Assembly: GCA_964495805.1 (NCBI GenBank)
Contig: CAZBWV010000005.1
Span: 1-19,958 of the forward strand
DNA from: JALXCH01 sp964495805
Lineage (GTDB): Bacteria > Calditrichota > Calditrichia > RBG-13-44-9
Direction: 5' to 3'
DNA length: 19,958 nt
Positions 7,938 through 15,622 of the stretch are shown in pieces. The position numbers and the translations under genes are program-made. Numbering within the stretch: the stretch's first letter is position 1; the number at the start of each line of letters is the position of its first letter. The notes under the pieces are model-generated. The model did not search any database. It worked only from the letters and a program-made list of their open reading frames with translations, and was not told the DNA's origin.

Positions 7938-8369
7938 TCAGGATCGACTTCCGATAACTGCCAATTCATCCAGTAAAATTTGTTCTTCTTTCCGCACACT
8001 TTCCAGGTAACTGTTCTGATACTTTTCCTTGAGTTTGGCCAGAATTTTCCGTTCTTTTTGTTGTTCCATGAGCAAATTGCGGATTTCCTCGATCTTCTGC
8101 TCAATCTGCCGAATCTTTTGTTGCTGGGCTTTCGTCGCCTCCAGAAGCTGGTAAAAATAGTCGTATTCCATCTGGATGTCCGCTACACTATCGTCGTGCA
8201 TGGCGTCAATCTTTTGGGATTGAGCCATCAGCGTTTCCTGTAATTTGGTGAGTTCTGCCTCTGCCTGTGCTTTTTGGTTCTCATGAAACGCCAGATCCCG
8301 TTGCGTTTTGCGAATCACCTGTTCTTTCACATCCAGAACCTTCTGAAGTCTGAATTTAAATTTTTTCAT
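7938..8369 (-). CDS. fliJ: Flagellar export protein FliJ (143 aa)
   Basis: FliJ is the coiled-coil stalk that inserts into the FliI hexamer and couples ATPase activity to the export gate. The N-terminus MKKFKFRLQKVLDVKE is the family pattern. The rest is nearly continuous charged and Gln-rich heptads forming an antiparallel coiled coil. Length matches the usual ~145 residues. I chose the ATG at 8369; an ATG ten codons earlier (8399) is in frame with a comparable weak ribosome site, but would add MPGKDQGREE ahead of the conserved start. It lies directly after fliI in the usual fliH-fliI-fliJ order. Sequence identity in this family is low, so the call rests on pattern and position. Confidence 0.88.
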   Translation of the reverse strand: MKKFKFRLQKVLDVKEQVIRKTQRDLAFHENQKAQAEAELTKLQETLMAQSQKIDAMHDDSVADIQMEYDYFYQLLEATKAQQQKIRQIEQKIEEIRNLLMEQQKERKILAKLKEKYQNSYLESVRKEEQILLDELAVIGSRS

Positions 8370-8426
8370 TTCTTCTCGTCCCTGATCTTTTCCTGGCATT
8401 CCTGCCCGTCCTGTTTAATGTTCGGA

Positions 8427-9746
8427 TTAATCTTTCATTAATTGAATCAGTCTCTGGATGCTGTCCTCCAGAGCACTGCGTTCGCTAATATCCTGACGTA
8501 AAAACTGGTTGATGGCATTGATTTTTTTAATGGAATAATCCACTTTGGGATTGCTTCCTTTCACGTACGCGCCGATGTTGATGAGGTCTTCTGCTTCTTT
8601 GTAGGTTGCCAGGGTATCCATAAGTCGGTTAGCGGCCTGGCGATGTTCTTCGCGGGTGATGTCGGACATCACCCGGCTGATGCTCTCCAGCACATCGATG
8701 GCGGGGTAGTGGCCCGCTGCAGCCAGCCGACGGGAGAGCACGATGTGTCCGTCCAGGATGCCCCGGGCGGTGTCTGCCACCGGCTCGTTCATGTCGTCGC
8801 CCTCCACCAGCACGGTATATAATCCGGTGATGCTCCCGCGTCGGGCGGTACCGGCGCGTTCCAGTAGCTGCGGCATAAAAGCGAACACAGAAGGAGTGTA
8901 CCCCCGGGTGGTAGGTGGTTCGCCAATGGTCAGGCCAATTTCCCGCAGCGCCATCGCCACCCGGGTAATGGAGTCCATCATCAACATCACATCCAGCCCC
9001 TGGTCCCGGAAAAATTCTGCAATGGTGGTAGCAACCAGCGAAGCTTTTACCCGGATGAGCGCGGGTTGATCGCTGGTAGCGACCACTACCACCGAACGCT
9101 TTAAACCGGCTTCCTGCAGGTCTTTTTCAATAAATTCACGCACTTCGCGGCCTCGTTCGCCCACCAGACCAATCACGTTGACATCGGCGTTCGTATTGCG
9201 GGCAATCATGCCTAACAGGGTGCTTTTACCCACCCCGCTGCCGGCAAAAATTCCTACCCGCTGGCCTTTCCCCAGGGTAAGCAGGGCGTCAATAGCCCGT
9301 ACGCCCGTAGAAATAGGTTCGGTAATGCGCTGACGCGAAAGCGGATCGGGTGGGGAAGCATAGATGGAACGACGCACTCCGTCAGGCAGCGGACCCCGGT
9401 GATCCATGGGAACACCCAGCCCGTTTAGAATTCGGCCCAGCATAGCTTCGGAAACTTCGATGCTGAGCTGCTCACCGGTGGCAACAATATCGCTACCCGG
9501 CGAAATGCCGCGCATGTTTCCCAGCGCCATGGAGAGCACCCGATCTCCCTTAAAACCAACCACTTCTACCGGATAGGGAACTTCCTCCCCCGGGGGAAAT
9601 ACGTGACACAAATCCCCGATGGCGGAGTTCGGTCCCCGGGACTCAATGAGCAATCCCACCACTTCGGTCACCCGGCCGAAAACCTTCACCGTGTCCAGCC
9701 GGTCGATGCGACTGATTAAATAATCAACTTTCTCCGCCAGATTCAT
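8427..9746 (-). CDS. fliI: Flagellum-specific ATPase FliI (439 aa)
   Basis: A cytoplasmic hexameric ATPase, related to the F1 beta subunit, that powers and primes flagellar type III export. The Walker A loop FAGSGVGKST is at about 167-176. VGERGREV is at about 195-202, Walker B (VMLMMDSITR) at about 253-262, and the GEPPTTRGYTPSVFA segment at about 275-289. Residues 1-95 are the beta-barrel N-domain that binds FliH. The start is the ATG at 9746 (MNLAEKVDYL), with AGGGA nine bases upstream. The 30 extra codons of the longer frame lie inside fliH and are basic, unlike any FliI N-terminus. The start overlaps the end of fliH by 23 bases, so translation is probably coupled. All catalytic motifs are intact. 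Confidence 0.96.
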   Translation of the reverse strand: MNLAEKVDYLISRIDRLDTVKVFGRVTEVVGLLIESRGPNSAIGDLCHVFPPGEEVPYPVEVVGFKGDRVLSMALGNMRGISPGSDIVATGEQLSIEVSEAMLGRILNGLGVPMDHRGPLPDGVRRSIYASPPDPLSRQRITEPISTGVRAIDALLTLGKGQRVGIFAGSGVGKSTLLGMIARNTNADVNVIGLVGERGREVREFIEKDLQEAGLKRSVVVVATSDQPALIRVKASLVATTIAEFFRDQGLDVMLMMDSITRVAMALREIGLTIGEPPTTRGYTPSVFAFMPQLLERAGTARRGSITGLYTVLVEGDDMNEPVADTARGILDGHIVLSRRLAAAGHYPAIDVLESISRVMSDITREEHRQAANRLMDTLATYKEAEDLINIGAYVKGSNPKVDYSIKKINAINQFLRQDISERSALEDSIQRLIQLMKD

Positions 9747-10461
9747 GGGTGGTTTCCCTGTCCTTTTGCAGTGTCTCCAGCTCTTTTCGAATTGCCTGAA
9801 AGAGCGTTTGCATCTGCGTTTCAATTCGCGCATCAATTTTGGTATTGGGTGTTTCGATGATGCACCCTCCCCGGGCGATGCGCGGATTGGGTTGAAAACT
9901 TAATTTTTCCAGATTGATTAACCGTTTTTCGATGCTCTGTTGCAATTGCTCCACGTCCTGGTAATCGTCCGGATTCAGCTGGATCAGAATCTCGCTTTCG
10001 TTTCCCAGTAGGTCCAGCACCTTGTGGATGGAGTGGTGAACCAGTTTGGGAAGAAAAGGGGGAAGTTCCTGAAGAATTCGTCGGGCAATTTTCAGGGTTA
10101 GCTGGATGAGATGATCCTCGCTTTCCCGGAAAAATTGCTGGCGTTCCTCCAGAAACGACCGGGTAATTTTTTGCAGGTTTTCTATTTTTTTCTGATAATC
10201 GGCTTCGGCTTGCTGGTAACCGATTAGCTTCCCCTCCTCCATCCCGCGCCGGTAGGCAAAATCGATTTCCTGCTGAAACTCGCTTTGAGTCATCTGGACC
10301 ATTTCTTCGGTCGGAATCTCCGACGGCGTAAATTCTGAGTTGGCATTTTCCGCTCCCGACGATGGAGGTATCTCCGACTGGTGGTCGTCAGTTACTCGCA
10401 GTACGGTAACTCCACGAATGGGTGCACGAACTTTGATGACTCGTTTAGACGATAAACTCAT
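9724..10461 (-). CDS. fliH: Flagellar assembly protein FliH (245 aa)
   Basis: FliH binds FliI and the C-ring and regulates the export ATPase; it resembles the b and delta subunits of F-type ATPases. Residues 1-60 are variable and acidic. From about 62 there is a helix with spaced glycines (RRGMEEGKLIGYQQAEADY), then a coiled coil to about 115 (LEERQQFFRESEDHL). The C-domain from about 120 contains LKIARRIL and the family signature ARGGCIIETPNTKIDARIE near 193-211. The start ATG overlaps the last 17 bases of fliG, with AAGGA before it. The end overlaps fliI. Length and layout are typical. Confidence 0.93.
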   Translation of the reverse strand: MSLSSKRVIKVRAPIRGVTVLRVTDDHQSEIPPSSGAENANSEFTPSEIPTEEMVQMTQSEFQQEIDFAYRRGMEEGKLIGYQQAEADYQKKIENLQKITRSFLEERQQFFRESEDHLIQLTLKIARRILQELPPFLPKLVHHSIHKVLDLLGNESEILIQLNPDDYQDVEQLQQSIEKRLINLEKLSFQPNPRIARGGCIIETPNTKIDARIETQMQTLFQAIRKELETLQKDRETTHESGGES

Positions 10462-11521
10462 CTTCCTTACCCCGTCCGGCTACGTAAATTTCACCTTCGT
10501 CTTCCAGTTGTTTAATCACTTCAATGATTCGGCGCTGGGCTTCCTCCACCTCTTTCAATCGAACCGGACCCAGGAATTCCAGGTCTTCCTTCAGCAATTG
10601 AGCGGCGCGTTCGGACATATTCTTGAAAATCTTTTCCTTGATGGCGTCGTCGGCACCTTTCAGCGCCAGGGCAAGGTCTTTCTTATCCACATGCTTTAGA
10701 ATCTTCTGGATGCCCCGATCGTCAATGAGCACAATATCCTCGAACACGAACATCAGAGATTTAATCTGGGAAGCCAGCTCTGGGTCGGTTTCTTCAATGT
10801 AGCGGAGGATGCTGCTTTCGGTGGCTTTGTTGGCTTTGTTGAGAATTTCGGCCAGCGCTTTGGTACCACCGGTTTTGCTCATATCCTCGGAAATGACCGT
10901 TTCTGCCAGGGAATCCACCACCTCTTCAATCTCTCGCAGTAAGTGGGGTGAGATTTTCCCCAGTGTAGCGATTCGGTAAGCCACGTCAGCTCGAATTTCT
11001 TCCGGAAGCTCCGCCAGCACCTCCGCGGTTTGATCCGGAGGTAGATTGGACAGTATCAGCGCCACCGTCTGGGGGTGTTCTTTACTCAGGAAGTTCACCA
11101 GCTGACTGGAATCGGCTTTTTTCAGAGTGCTGAATCCGCGAATTTGGGTTAGGTTTTTGATTTTTTCGATCAGTTCTTTTGCTTCAGAAATGCCAAAAGC
11201 TTTTTCCAGAACAGTCTGCGCAAATTCCAGTCCTCCTTTTGCGTAAAACTCCTGGGCACGGATCATCTTGTAAAATTCCAGAGCGACCTGTTTAATGGTG
11301 GAAGATCGGACGGCTTCCAGCTCTGCAATTTCGACACTAATTTTTTCAATTTCTTTAGCATTTAAGCGTTTAAAAATTTCTGCTGCTGTTTCCTCATCCA
11401 GCGAAATCATCAAAATTGCAGCTTTTCGTTTCCCGGATAGTTTTTCCTGGTTTTTAGGGGCTTGATCTACCCTGGGGGGTAACAGGGTCTCTTCCTGAAG
11501 TTCATTTGTTTCTGTTGCCAT
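10445..11521 (-). CDS. fliG: Flagellar motor switch protein FliG (358 aa)
   Basis: A rotor protein linking the MS ring (FliF) to the C-ring and interacting with the stator to make torque. The N-domain (about 28-120: GKRKAAILMISLDEETAAEIFKRL) binds FliF. The middle domain carries the EHPQT motif at 148-152. The C-domain ends with the torque helix region, about 300-328 (NMSERAAQLLKEDLEFLGPV), rich in the expected charged residues. The length is slightly above the 330-340 usual because of a ~25-residue Glu/Pro-rich N-terminal lead. The ATG at 11521 follows the fliF stop by three bases, with AAAAGGAG inside the last fliF codons, so the two are translationally coupled. Confidence 0.97.
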   Translation of the reverse strand: MATETNELQEETLLPPRVDQAPKNQEKLSGKRKAAILMISLDEETAAEIFKRLNAKEIEKISVEIAELEAVRSSTIKQVALEFYKMIRAQEFYAKGGLEFAQTVLEKAFGISEAKELIEKIKNLTQIRGFSTLKKADSSQLVNFLSKEHPQTVALILSNLPPDQTAEVLAELPEEIRADVAYRIATLGKISPHLLREIEEVVDSLAETVISEDMSKTGGTKALAEILNKANKATESSILRYIEETDPELASQIKSLMFVFEDIVLIDDRGIQKILKHVDKKDLALALKGADDAIKEKIFKNMSERAAQLLKEDLEFLGPVRLKEVEEAQRRIIEVIKQLEDEGEIYVAGRGKEDEFIV

Positions 11522-11524
11522 GTG

Positions 11525-13189
11525 TTAAAATGCTCCTTTTTCATCCTCTTCCATTAACCAAACTTTTAATAATTTTGAAGCCTCTTCCGGATGGCTTCGA
11601 ATGAATTCATGTAAACTGGTAATGGTTTGGTCGGCTTGAGGTTTGATTTTAAAGAATTCTTTCGCCTGAATCACGGTATTATCTTCATCCTCTTCTCCGG
11701 AGGTTGCTTCCGAATCGGATGCTTCACCGGGAGCAATCTCCCGGGCTCTTCCCTCCGGAGCAGGAAGTTCCGGATATCCCATCTCTGCGGCCTCCAGCAT
11801 TTTTATTTGTTCGGTAATTTCGGCGTGCCGTTTTTGCACCTGCGTGAACAAGGATTTCATGATCAGAAATGAGACAACAATTGCTAAAATTAAGAAGACT
11901 TTTTCGATAATATTGTACCAGTTGTCCCAGAGGGAAGGTTCTTGATCCTGAAAGATTTCCTCTTCCATGTTCGGCAGGGAGAAGTTCACATTCACAACGG
12001 ATATCTGATCGTTTCGTTCCGGATTAAATCCCACTGCAGTTTTCACCAGCTCGGTGAGCGTCTGAATTTCCTCAGGCGAGCGGGGTACATATTTTACCGT
12101 TTTTTCGCCATCCGGACCGGTTTCCACTACCCGTTTGTTGTTCACCATTACCGCCACGGAAATGTGTTCCACATTCCCGATCCCCTGAACAATATGTTCC
12201 ACCGTGCGATTGAGCTCGTAGTTGGTTACCGTACTGCTGCGTTTGGAGGCGGGGGTGGAGGTATTACCTGTGGTGGTACTTCCTACCGGTGTGCTTTCCT
12301 CTTCAATCTCCTCGCTACGCACCGAGGGATTTTCCGGGTCGTACTGTTCAATGTTTTTTTCCACCTGAGTGAAATTCAAATCGGCGGTGACCCGTACCAC
12401 CGCATTACCCGGCCCCACCGCCTGATCCAGCATGGACTGTACCTTTTTGGTAAGGTACTGTTCCACTTTCTGGGTAAATTCCAGTTGGGTGGCGCTGAGG
12501 GTCATCATATTGTTTGGGTCCTGATTATCCGACAGAATCCGGCCATAAGTATCCACGATGGTGATGTTTTCCGGTGTGAGCCCTTCCACACTGCTGGCCA
12601 CCAGGTGAGAGATTGCCTGGATGGTAATGGGTTTGGGGGTGGAACGTCCTTTTAGTTTCAGGATCACCGAAGCGGTAGGCTCTTTCTGGTCTTCTTTAAA
12701 CAACGCTTCTTTGGGAATCACGATGTGCACGCGGGCACGTTCCACCACTTCGATCTGTTCGATGGTATGAGCCAGTTCACCTTCCAGAGCGCGGCGGTAA
12801 TTCAGCTGCTGGATGAAGTCTGTCATCCCCAGATTGGTGCGGTCGAAAATCTCATACCCCACGCTGCTGTTTTCCGGAAGCCCCTCCCGGGCAAATTCCA
12901 GACGTAAATCGTACACCTTATCTGTGGGCACCAGAATCGTGCCACCGCCGTTTTCCAGTTTGTAATCTATCTTTTTCTCTTTGAGTTTCTCTACAATTTT
13001 TCCCGCATCTTTCTGAGAAAGGTTAGAGAACAGCACATCGTAATTGGGACCAGCCGTCCATACCAGCATCACCAGAAAAATAGCCAGTGCAATGACCAGT
13101 CCACTGAAAATAAGTAATTTCTGACGGGGAGTGAGCCGATTGAATAACTGGAAGAGTTGTTCGCGAAATTGTGTTGTTCCGGTAGCCAT
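11525..13189 (-). CDS. fliF: Flagellar MS-ring protein FliF (554 aa)
   Basis: Forms the inner-membrane MS ring on which the flagellum is built. The first membrane helix is at about 24-45 (KLLIFSGLVIALAIFLVMLV). The periplasmic YscJ/FliF ring domain follows (about 50-220: YDVLFSNLSQKDAGKIVEKL, ARVHIVIPKEALF), then the FliF C-domain with a Ser/Thr/Gly-rich loop near 300-320. A second membrane helix is near 435-460 (VFLILAIVVSFLIMKSLF). The cytoplasmic tail is acidic and ends in the FliG-binding helix (TSLHEFIRSHPEEASKLLKVW, split here as TSLHEFIRSH and PEEASKLLKVWL). AGGGA precedes the ATG. There is a 100-base gap to fliE upstream with no promoter I would trust. Length is normal. Confidence 0.97.
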   Translation of the reverse strand: MATGTTQFREQLFQLFNRLTPRQKLLIFSGLVIALAIFLVMLVWTAGPNYDVLFSNLSQKDAGKIVEKLKEKKIDYKLENGGGTILVPTDKVYDLRLEFAREGLPENSSVGYEIFDRTNLGMTDFIQQLNYRRALEGELAHTIEQIEVVERARVHIVIPKEALFKEDQKEPTASVILKLKGRSTPKPITIQAISHLVASSVEGLTPENITIVDTYGRILSDNQDPNNMMTLSATQLEFTQKVEQYLTKKVQSMLDQAVGPGNAVVRVTADLNFTQVEKNIEQYDPENPSVRSEEIEEESTPVGSTTTGNTSTPASKRSSTVTNYELNRTVEHIVQGIGNVEHISVAVMVNNKRVVETGPDGEKTVKYVPRSPEEIQTLTELVKTAVGFNPERNDQISVVNVNFSLPNMEEEIFQDQEPSLWDNWYNIIEKVFLILAIVVSFLIMKSLFTQVQKRHAEITEQIKMLEAAEMGYPELPAPEGRAREIAPGEASDSEATSGEEDEDNTVIQAKEFFKIKPQADQTITSLHEFIRSHPEEASKLLKVWLMEEDEKGAF

Positions 13190-13289
13190 AATGGACTTCC
13201 CTGTTAGATCGTTCCCTGAGTTCTTAGTTTCTGGATTTTGTTAACATCGTGCAATTTTCCCAGTGCGTCCGAAAGCTATGAGACTTCGC

Positions 13290-13580
13290 TTACACCTGCA
13301 TACGCATAATTTCCTGGTACGATTCCATCATCTTGTTCCGAATTTCCAGCAGCAGTTCCAGGCTGACCCGCGCTTTTTCCACCGCCAGGGTCACCTGATG
13401 CAGATCGGTTATCTCGCCTCTTAAAAATGCGTTGGCGGTTTCGTCGGCTTCCTGCTGCATATCGTTCACATCGCTGATAAATTCTTTTAGCGTTTCTTTA
13501 AAACCGGACGATTTGGGCGTTTTCTCCTGAATGTCCGGGGTATTGGGAAGGATGCTCTCTGGATGAATTTTATGAATCAT
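13290..13580 (-). CDS. fliE: Flagellar hook-basal body adaptor FliE (96 aa)
   Basis: A small rod-base protein joining the MS ring to the proximal rod; one of the first substrates of flagellar export. The N-terminal 25 residues are variable. From about 26 come SGFKETLKEFISDVNDMQ, then the family's helical C-terminus TLAVEKARVSLELLLEIRNK and ESYQEIMRMQV. The length (96) is typical. The start lies two bases after the stop of the preceding small gene, and the ribosome site GAGGGGAT is made from that gene's last codons, so the two are probably translated together. The order flgB-flgC-(extra gene)-fliE-fliF agrees with the usual rod cluster. Confidence 0.95.
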   Translation of the reverse strand: MIHKIHPESILPNTPDIQEKTPKSSGFKETLKEFISDVNDMQQEADETANAFLRGEITDLHQVTLAVEKARVSLELLLEIRNKMMESYQEIMRMQV

Positions 13581-13582
13581 GG

Positions 13583-13870
13583 TTATCCCCTCACATCAAT
13601 GATTTGACCCTTTACCGGTGGTTGAGCATTCTGATTCTGGAGATACTTTTGAATCTCTTTGCGGGCTTTGGGATATAGCTTTTCGAAGAAAGCCTGCTCT
13701 TTTTGATTCAGGCCCAACTGGATTTTATAGCCTTCGGGTAAATTGACTTTTTTCCCGGCAGCGGATGTGGGTTTTGTTGCAGGACTTTTTTCCGCCACCT
13801 GTGGGGAGCGCGAGACCGGATTCGTCCGGGGTTTGGGGATGACTCGCGGTGCGTTTCCGTAAATCTTCAT
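13583..13870 (-). CDS. Unrecognised small protein between FlgC and FliE (95 aa)
   Basis: I do not recognise a family. Residues 1-45 are basic, Pro/Ser/Thr-rich and likely disordered. Residues 50-82 form a compact, probably helical block (QLGLNQKEQAFFEKLYPKAR, then KEIQKYL), followed by a short end PPVKGQIIDVRG that looks like a conserved tail. There is no signal peptide, membrane helix or cysteine. A strong GAGGAG ribosome site precedes the ATG, the gene sits 15 bases after flgC, and its end supplies the fliE ribosome site, so it is clearly an expressed operon member. Its place among rod genes and its size suggest a rod-assembly helper, chaperone or lineage-specific rod component; this is inference. 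It does not look like FliE, FlgM or FlgN. Confidence 0.8.
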   Translation of the reverse strand: MKIYGNAPRVIPKPRTNPVSRSPQVAEKSPATKPTSAAGKKVNLPEGYKIQLGLNQKEQAFFEKLYPKARKEIQKYLQNQNAQPPVKGQIIDVRG

Positions 13871-13885
13871 CGGTTACTCCTCAGT

Positions 13886-14380
13886 TTAAATATCCAGAGC
13901 CGCTTTGGCCATTTTTTTTGCCGTATTAATTGAAGAAAGATTTGCCTCGTAATTTCGGGATGCGTTAATCATATCCACCATCTCGGTTACCAGATTGATG
14001 TTGGGCATCCGTACATAGCCATCCTCATCCGCATCCGGATGGGTGGGATCGTACACCTTCCGGAACTCTGAAGGATCTTCTTTAACCTGTGCTTGCACAG
14101 CCACTTCTTCCTCTTTGTTGCTCAGAATCTTTTTCCGTACTTGAATATGGTGCGGATTGGTTACCGCCAGTTTGTTGGTGGTTCGTTGCAGTACAACCTG
14201 GAATCCTTCCGTTTTTTGCGCTTTCATAACCGCTACCCGACGGCGATAGGGCTCTCCGTTCTCCGTGCGGGTGGTATTGGCATTGGCAATGTTACTGGCG
14301 ACAGCGTCCAGCTTTTTACGCTGTGCACTGAGTCCGCTGGCGCTAATGTTTAACGCAGTAAACAGTTTATCGATGGGCAT
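13886..14380 (-). CDS. flgC: Flagellar proximal rod protein FlgC (164 aa)
   Basis: A proximal rod subunit spanning the periplasm. The N-terminal signature is at about 6-36 (LFTALNISASGLSAQRKKLD, then ASNIANANTTRTENGEPYRR). The middle holds the FlgC motif PSEFRKVYDPTHPDADEDGY, followed by VRMPNINLVTEMVDMI. The C-terminal helix is about 140-164 (SRNYEANLSSINTAKKMAKA). It is slightly longer than the usual 135-150 because of a loop around residues 60-95 (VVLQRTTNKLAVTN, KEEEVAVQAQV). The ATG at 14380 has GGGAGAGGTG upstream and lies 22 bases after flgB. Confidence 0.97.
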   Translation of the reverse strand: MPIDKLFTALNISASGLSAQRKKLDAVASNIANANTTRTENGEPYRRRVAVMKAQKTEGFQVVLQRTTNKLAVTNPHHIQVRKKILSNKEEEVAVQAQVKEDPSEFRKVYDPTHPDADEDGYVRMPNINLVTEMVDMINASRNYEANLSSINTAKKMAKAALDI

Positions 14381-14402
14381 GGCTCACACCTCTCCCTGGT
14401 TT

Positions 14403-14822
14403 TTATTGATCGAACCGTCCTTTAATGCTGGCTCGCAAAAAAGAGAAATTTTTTCGTTCCAGTAAACTTCCAAATAGAAATTTGATTTCGTTTTTCACCT
14501 GATCGACAATTTCCTGGTCAATATCCACATTGTTGATACCGCTTTTCAGTTCGGTGGAAGGGTCCTCCTGAATGCGCGGTTGAATCTCCTCCAGTCTTTT
14601 CCGACCGATAGGCAGATGATTTTTATGGGTTCGTGCGCCGGTTAGTTTTTTATTTAAGGCGGATTGGAGTTCTTCTTCGAATTTGACTTCTTTGCGCCGG
14701 TACCCCGGTGTTTGAACATTGGCAATGTTACCAGCTATGGCTTTCTGACGCAGTGCGTAAACATCCAGCCCTTTGCTCAGGTTTGGAATGACTGTTTTGT
14801 TCAGAATAAAATTTTTAATCAT
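14403..14822 (-). CDS. flgB: Flagellar proximal rod protein FlgB (139 aa)
   Basis: A proximal rod subunit and the first gene of the operon. Signature: LDVYALRQKAIAGNIANVQT followed by PGYRRKEVKFEEEL; the middle has NNVDIDQEIVDQVKNEIKF, and the C-terminal end is basic. I start it at the ATG at 14822 (MIKNFILNK), which has AAAAGGGG nine bases upstream. The longer frame would begin at 14846, where there is no ribosome site and which coincides with the predicted transcription start of the sigma-54 promoter. The C-terminus (SLLERKNFSFLRASIKG) is slightly unlike the usual end but of normal length. Confidence 0.95.
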   Translation of the reverse strand: MIKNFILNKTVIPNLSKGLDVYALRQKAIAGNIANVQTPGYRRKEVKFEEELQSALNKKLTGARTHKNHLPIGRKRLEEIQPRIQEDPSTELKSGINNVDIDQEIVDQVKNEIKFLFGSLLERKNFSFLRASIKGRFDQ

Positions 14823-14831
14823 CGCACGCAG

Positions 14832-14839
14832 CCCCTTTT
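14832..14839 (-). promoter_or_regulatory. Ribosome binding site for flgB
   Basis: AAAAGGGG on the minus strand, nine bases before the ATG at 14822, supports that start over the ATG at 14846. Confidence 0.6.
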
Positions 14840-14855
14840 GTGTCATTGGGTATTT

Positions 14856-14871
14856 TGCAACTGAAGTGCCA
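14856..14871 (-). promoter_or_regulatory. Sigma-54 (RpoN) promoter of the flagellar operon
   Basis: On the minus strand TGGCAC-TTCAG-TTGCA: the invariant GG (-24) and GC (-12) are separated by exactly ten bases, and the flanks match the consensus TGGCAC-N5-TTGCW. Transcription would begin near 14845, giving a leader of about 23 bases that contains the flgB ribosome site. Sigma-54 control of rod/hook operons is well known in Vibrio, Pseudomonas, Campylobacter and others. An enhancer-binding activator would be required; a fragment of one is encoded at 19799-19957. Confidence 0.85.
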
Positions 14872-14879
14872 TATTTTTT

Positions 14880-15101
14880 TCAGGGAATAAATATTTTGTA
14901 ATTCTTTGATATTACGGGAGTTGTGAAAACATCCGGAGAGTGTGCTCATTTGCTAAGGGAAAGCGCTCTGTTGAAAATCGAATCATTTGCTGTGGAAAAT
15001 TTCGGCATGTTTAATTTTTCGATACTCCTTTAAAAGGGCTTTTATAAAAATTTTGAGAGCAATTGCCATGAGTTTTTTATCATTATGAACCGGTTGTAGA
15101 A
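14880..15101. other. AT-rich upstream region of flgB, non-coding
   Basis: Between the sigma-54 promoter and the first repeat unit I see no credible gene. It is AT-rich and the natural place for enhancer sites of the sigma-54 activator, but I find no clear repeated or palindromic activator site. A small A/T-rich hairpin (TAAAAG-GG-CTTTTA) lies near 15033-15046. The short frames here run into the repeat and have no ribosome site. Confidence 0.5.
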
Positions 15102-15237
15102 GAGACCCCTCGACTCCGCTATCGCTCCGCTCGGGGTGACAGAAGGAAAGAATGACACCGCCCGGCGTGACACACAAGCCATCTGTCATTCCGACTGAAG
15201 CGACGAACGCAGTGAGGAGCGGAATGGAGGAATCTCA
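15102..15237. repeat. Paired palindromic repeat, unit 1
   Basis: The left half begins GAGACCCCTCGACTCCGCT and ends CTCGGGGTGAC; the right half, inverted, begins GTCATTCCGACTG and ends GGAGGAATCTCA. Each half can fold on itself (CCCC with GGGG, TTCC with GGAA), and the two halves are diverged inverted copies of each other. This unit has a longer spacer (with CCGCCCGGCGTGAC) than units 2 and 3. Dispersed repeats of this type are seen in many environmental bacterial genomes and create spurious 'HPERSESGVEGS' frames. Confidence 0.8.
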
Positions 15238-15253
15238 TTAAAAGATCTTTTTG

Positions 15254-15425
15254 GACAGGATGAACAGGATTTTACAGGATGATTCAGGAATATCGATTTT
15301 TGATTTGTTCTTAATTGGGATTCTTTTTTGTCTGCTATTTATTTTAGAACAGAGTCTTTGATTTCTCTCCCATTCAAAATTTTAAAATCTATGATTTAAT
15401 CCTGTTCCATCCTGTTCATCCTGTC
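15254..15425. repeat. ~172-bp element with 27-bp inverted ends (ATCCTGTTCATCCTGTC type)
   Basis: GACAGGATGAACAGGAT begins at 15254 and its exact reverse complement ATCCTGTTCATCCTGTC ends at 15425. Over 27 bases (15254-15280 against 15399-15425) the arms match at 24 positions. The ~118-base interior is AT-rich without a gene. Size, inverted ends and lack of coding suggest a MITE-like or structured non-coding element. Single copies of the end motif recur at 15571-15588 and 16027-16054. Confidence 0.7.
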
Positions 15426-15455
15426 TAATTTTTTTCCCGCCGTGCCGGATGGAAA

Positions 15456-15560
15456 TGAGACCCCTCGACTCCGCTGCGCTTCGCTCGGGGTGACACGTCG
15501 TCCTGCTGTCATTCCGACTGGAGCGACGAACGCAGTGAGGAACGAAACGGAGGAATCTCA
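15456..15560. repeat. Paired palindromic repeat, unit 2
   Basis: Same architecture and orientation as unit 1, TGAGACCCC to GAATCTCA, with a compact spacer ACACGTCGTCCTGCT. Nearly identical to unit 3. Preceded by GGATGGAAA, a leader also found before units 3 and 4. Confidence 0.85.
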
Positions 15561-15570
15561 GGAAGACACC

Positions 15571-15588
15571 ATCCTGTTCATCCTGTCC
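15571..15588 (+). repeat. ATCCTGTTCATCCTGTCC module
   Basis: A single copy of the end motif of the element at 15254-15425, placed between paired-repeat units 2 and 3. Confidence 0.7.
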
Positions 15589-15622
15589 AAAAATACTTTT
15601 TTCAGGGCAAACCAGATGGAAA

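Noticed and set aside
13190..13289. Promoter before fliF
   Set aside because: I looked for sigma-54 and sigma-28 patterns in the 100-base gap; only partial matches such as GCACGATG without a matching -35 were found.
14983..15189. 68-codon minus-strand frame upstream of flgB
   Set aside because: Its first half is repeat unit 1 and it has no ribosome site. The Lys/Ile-rich end looks like AT-rich non-coding sequence.
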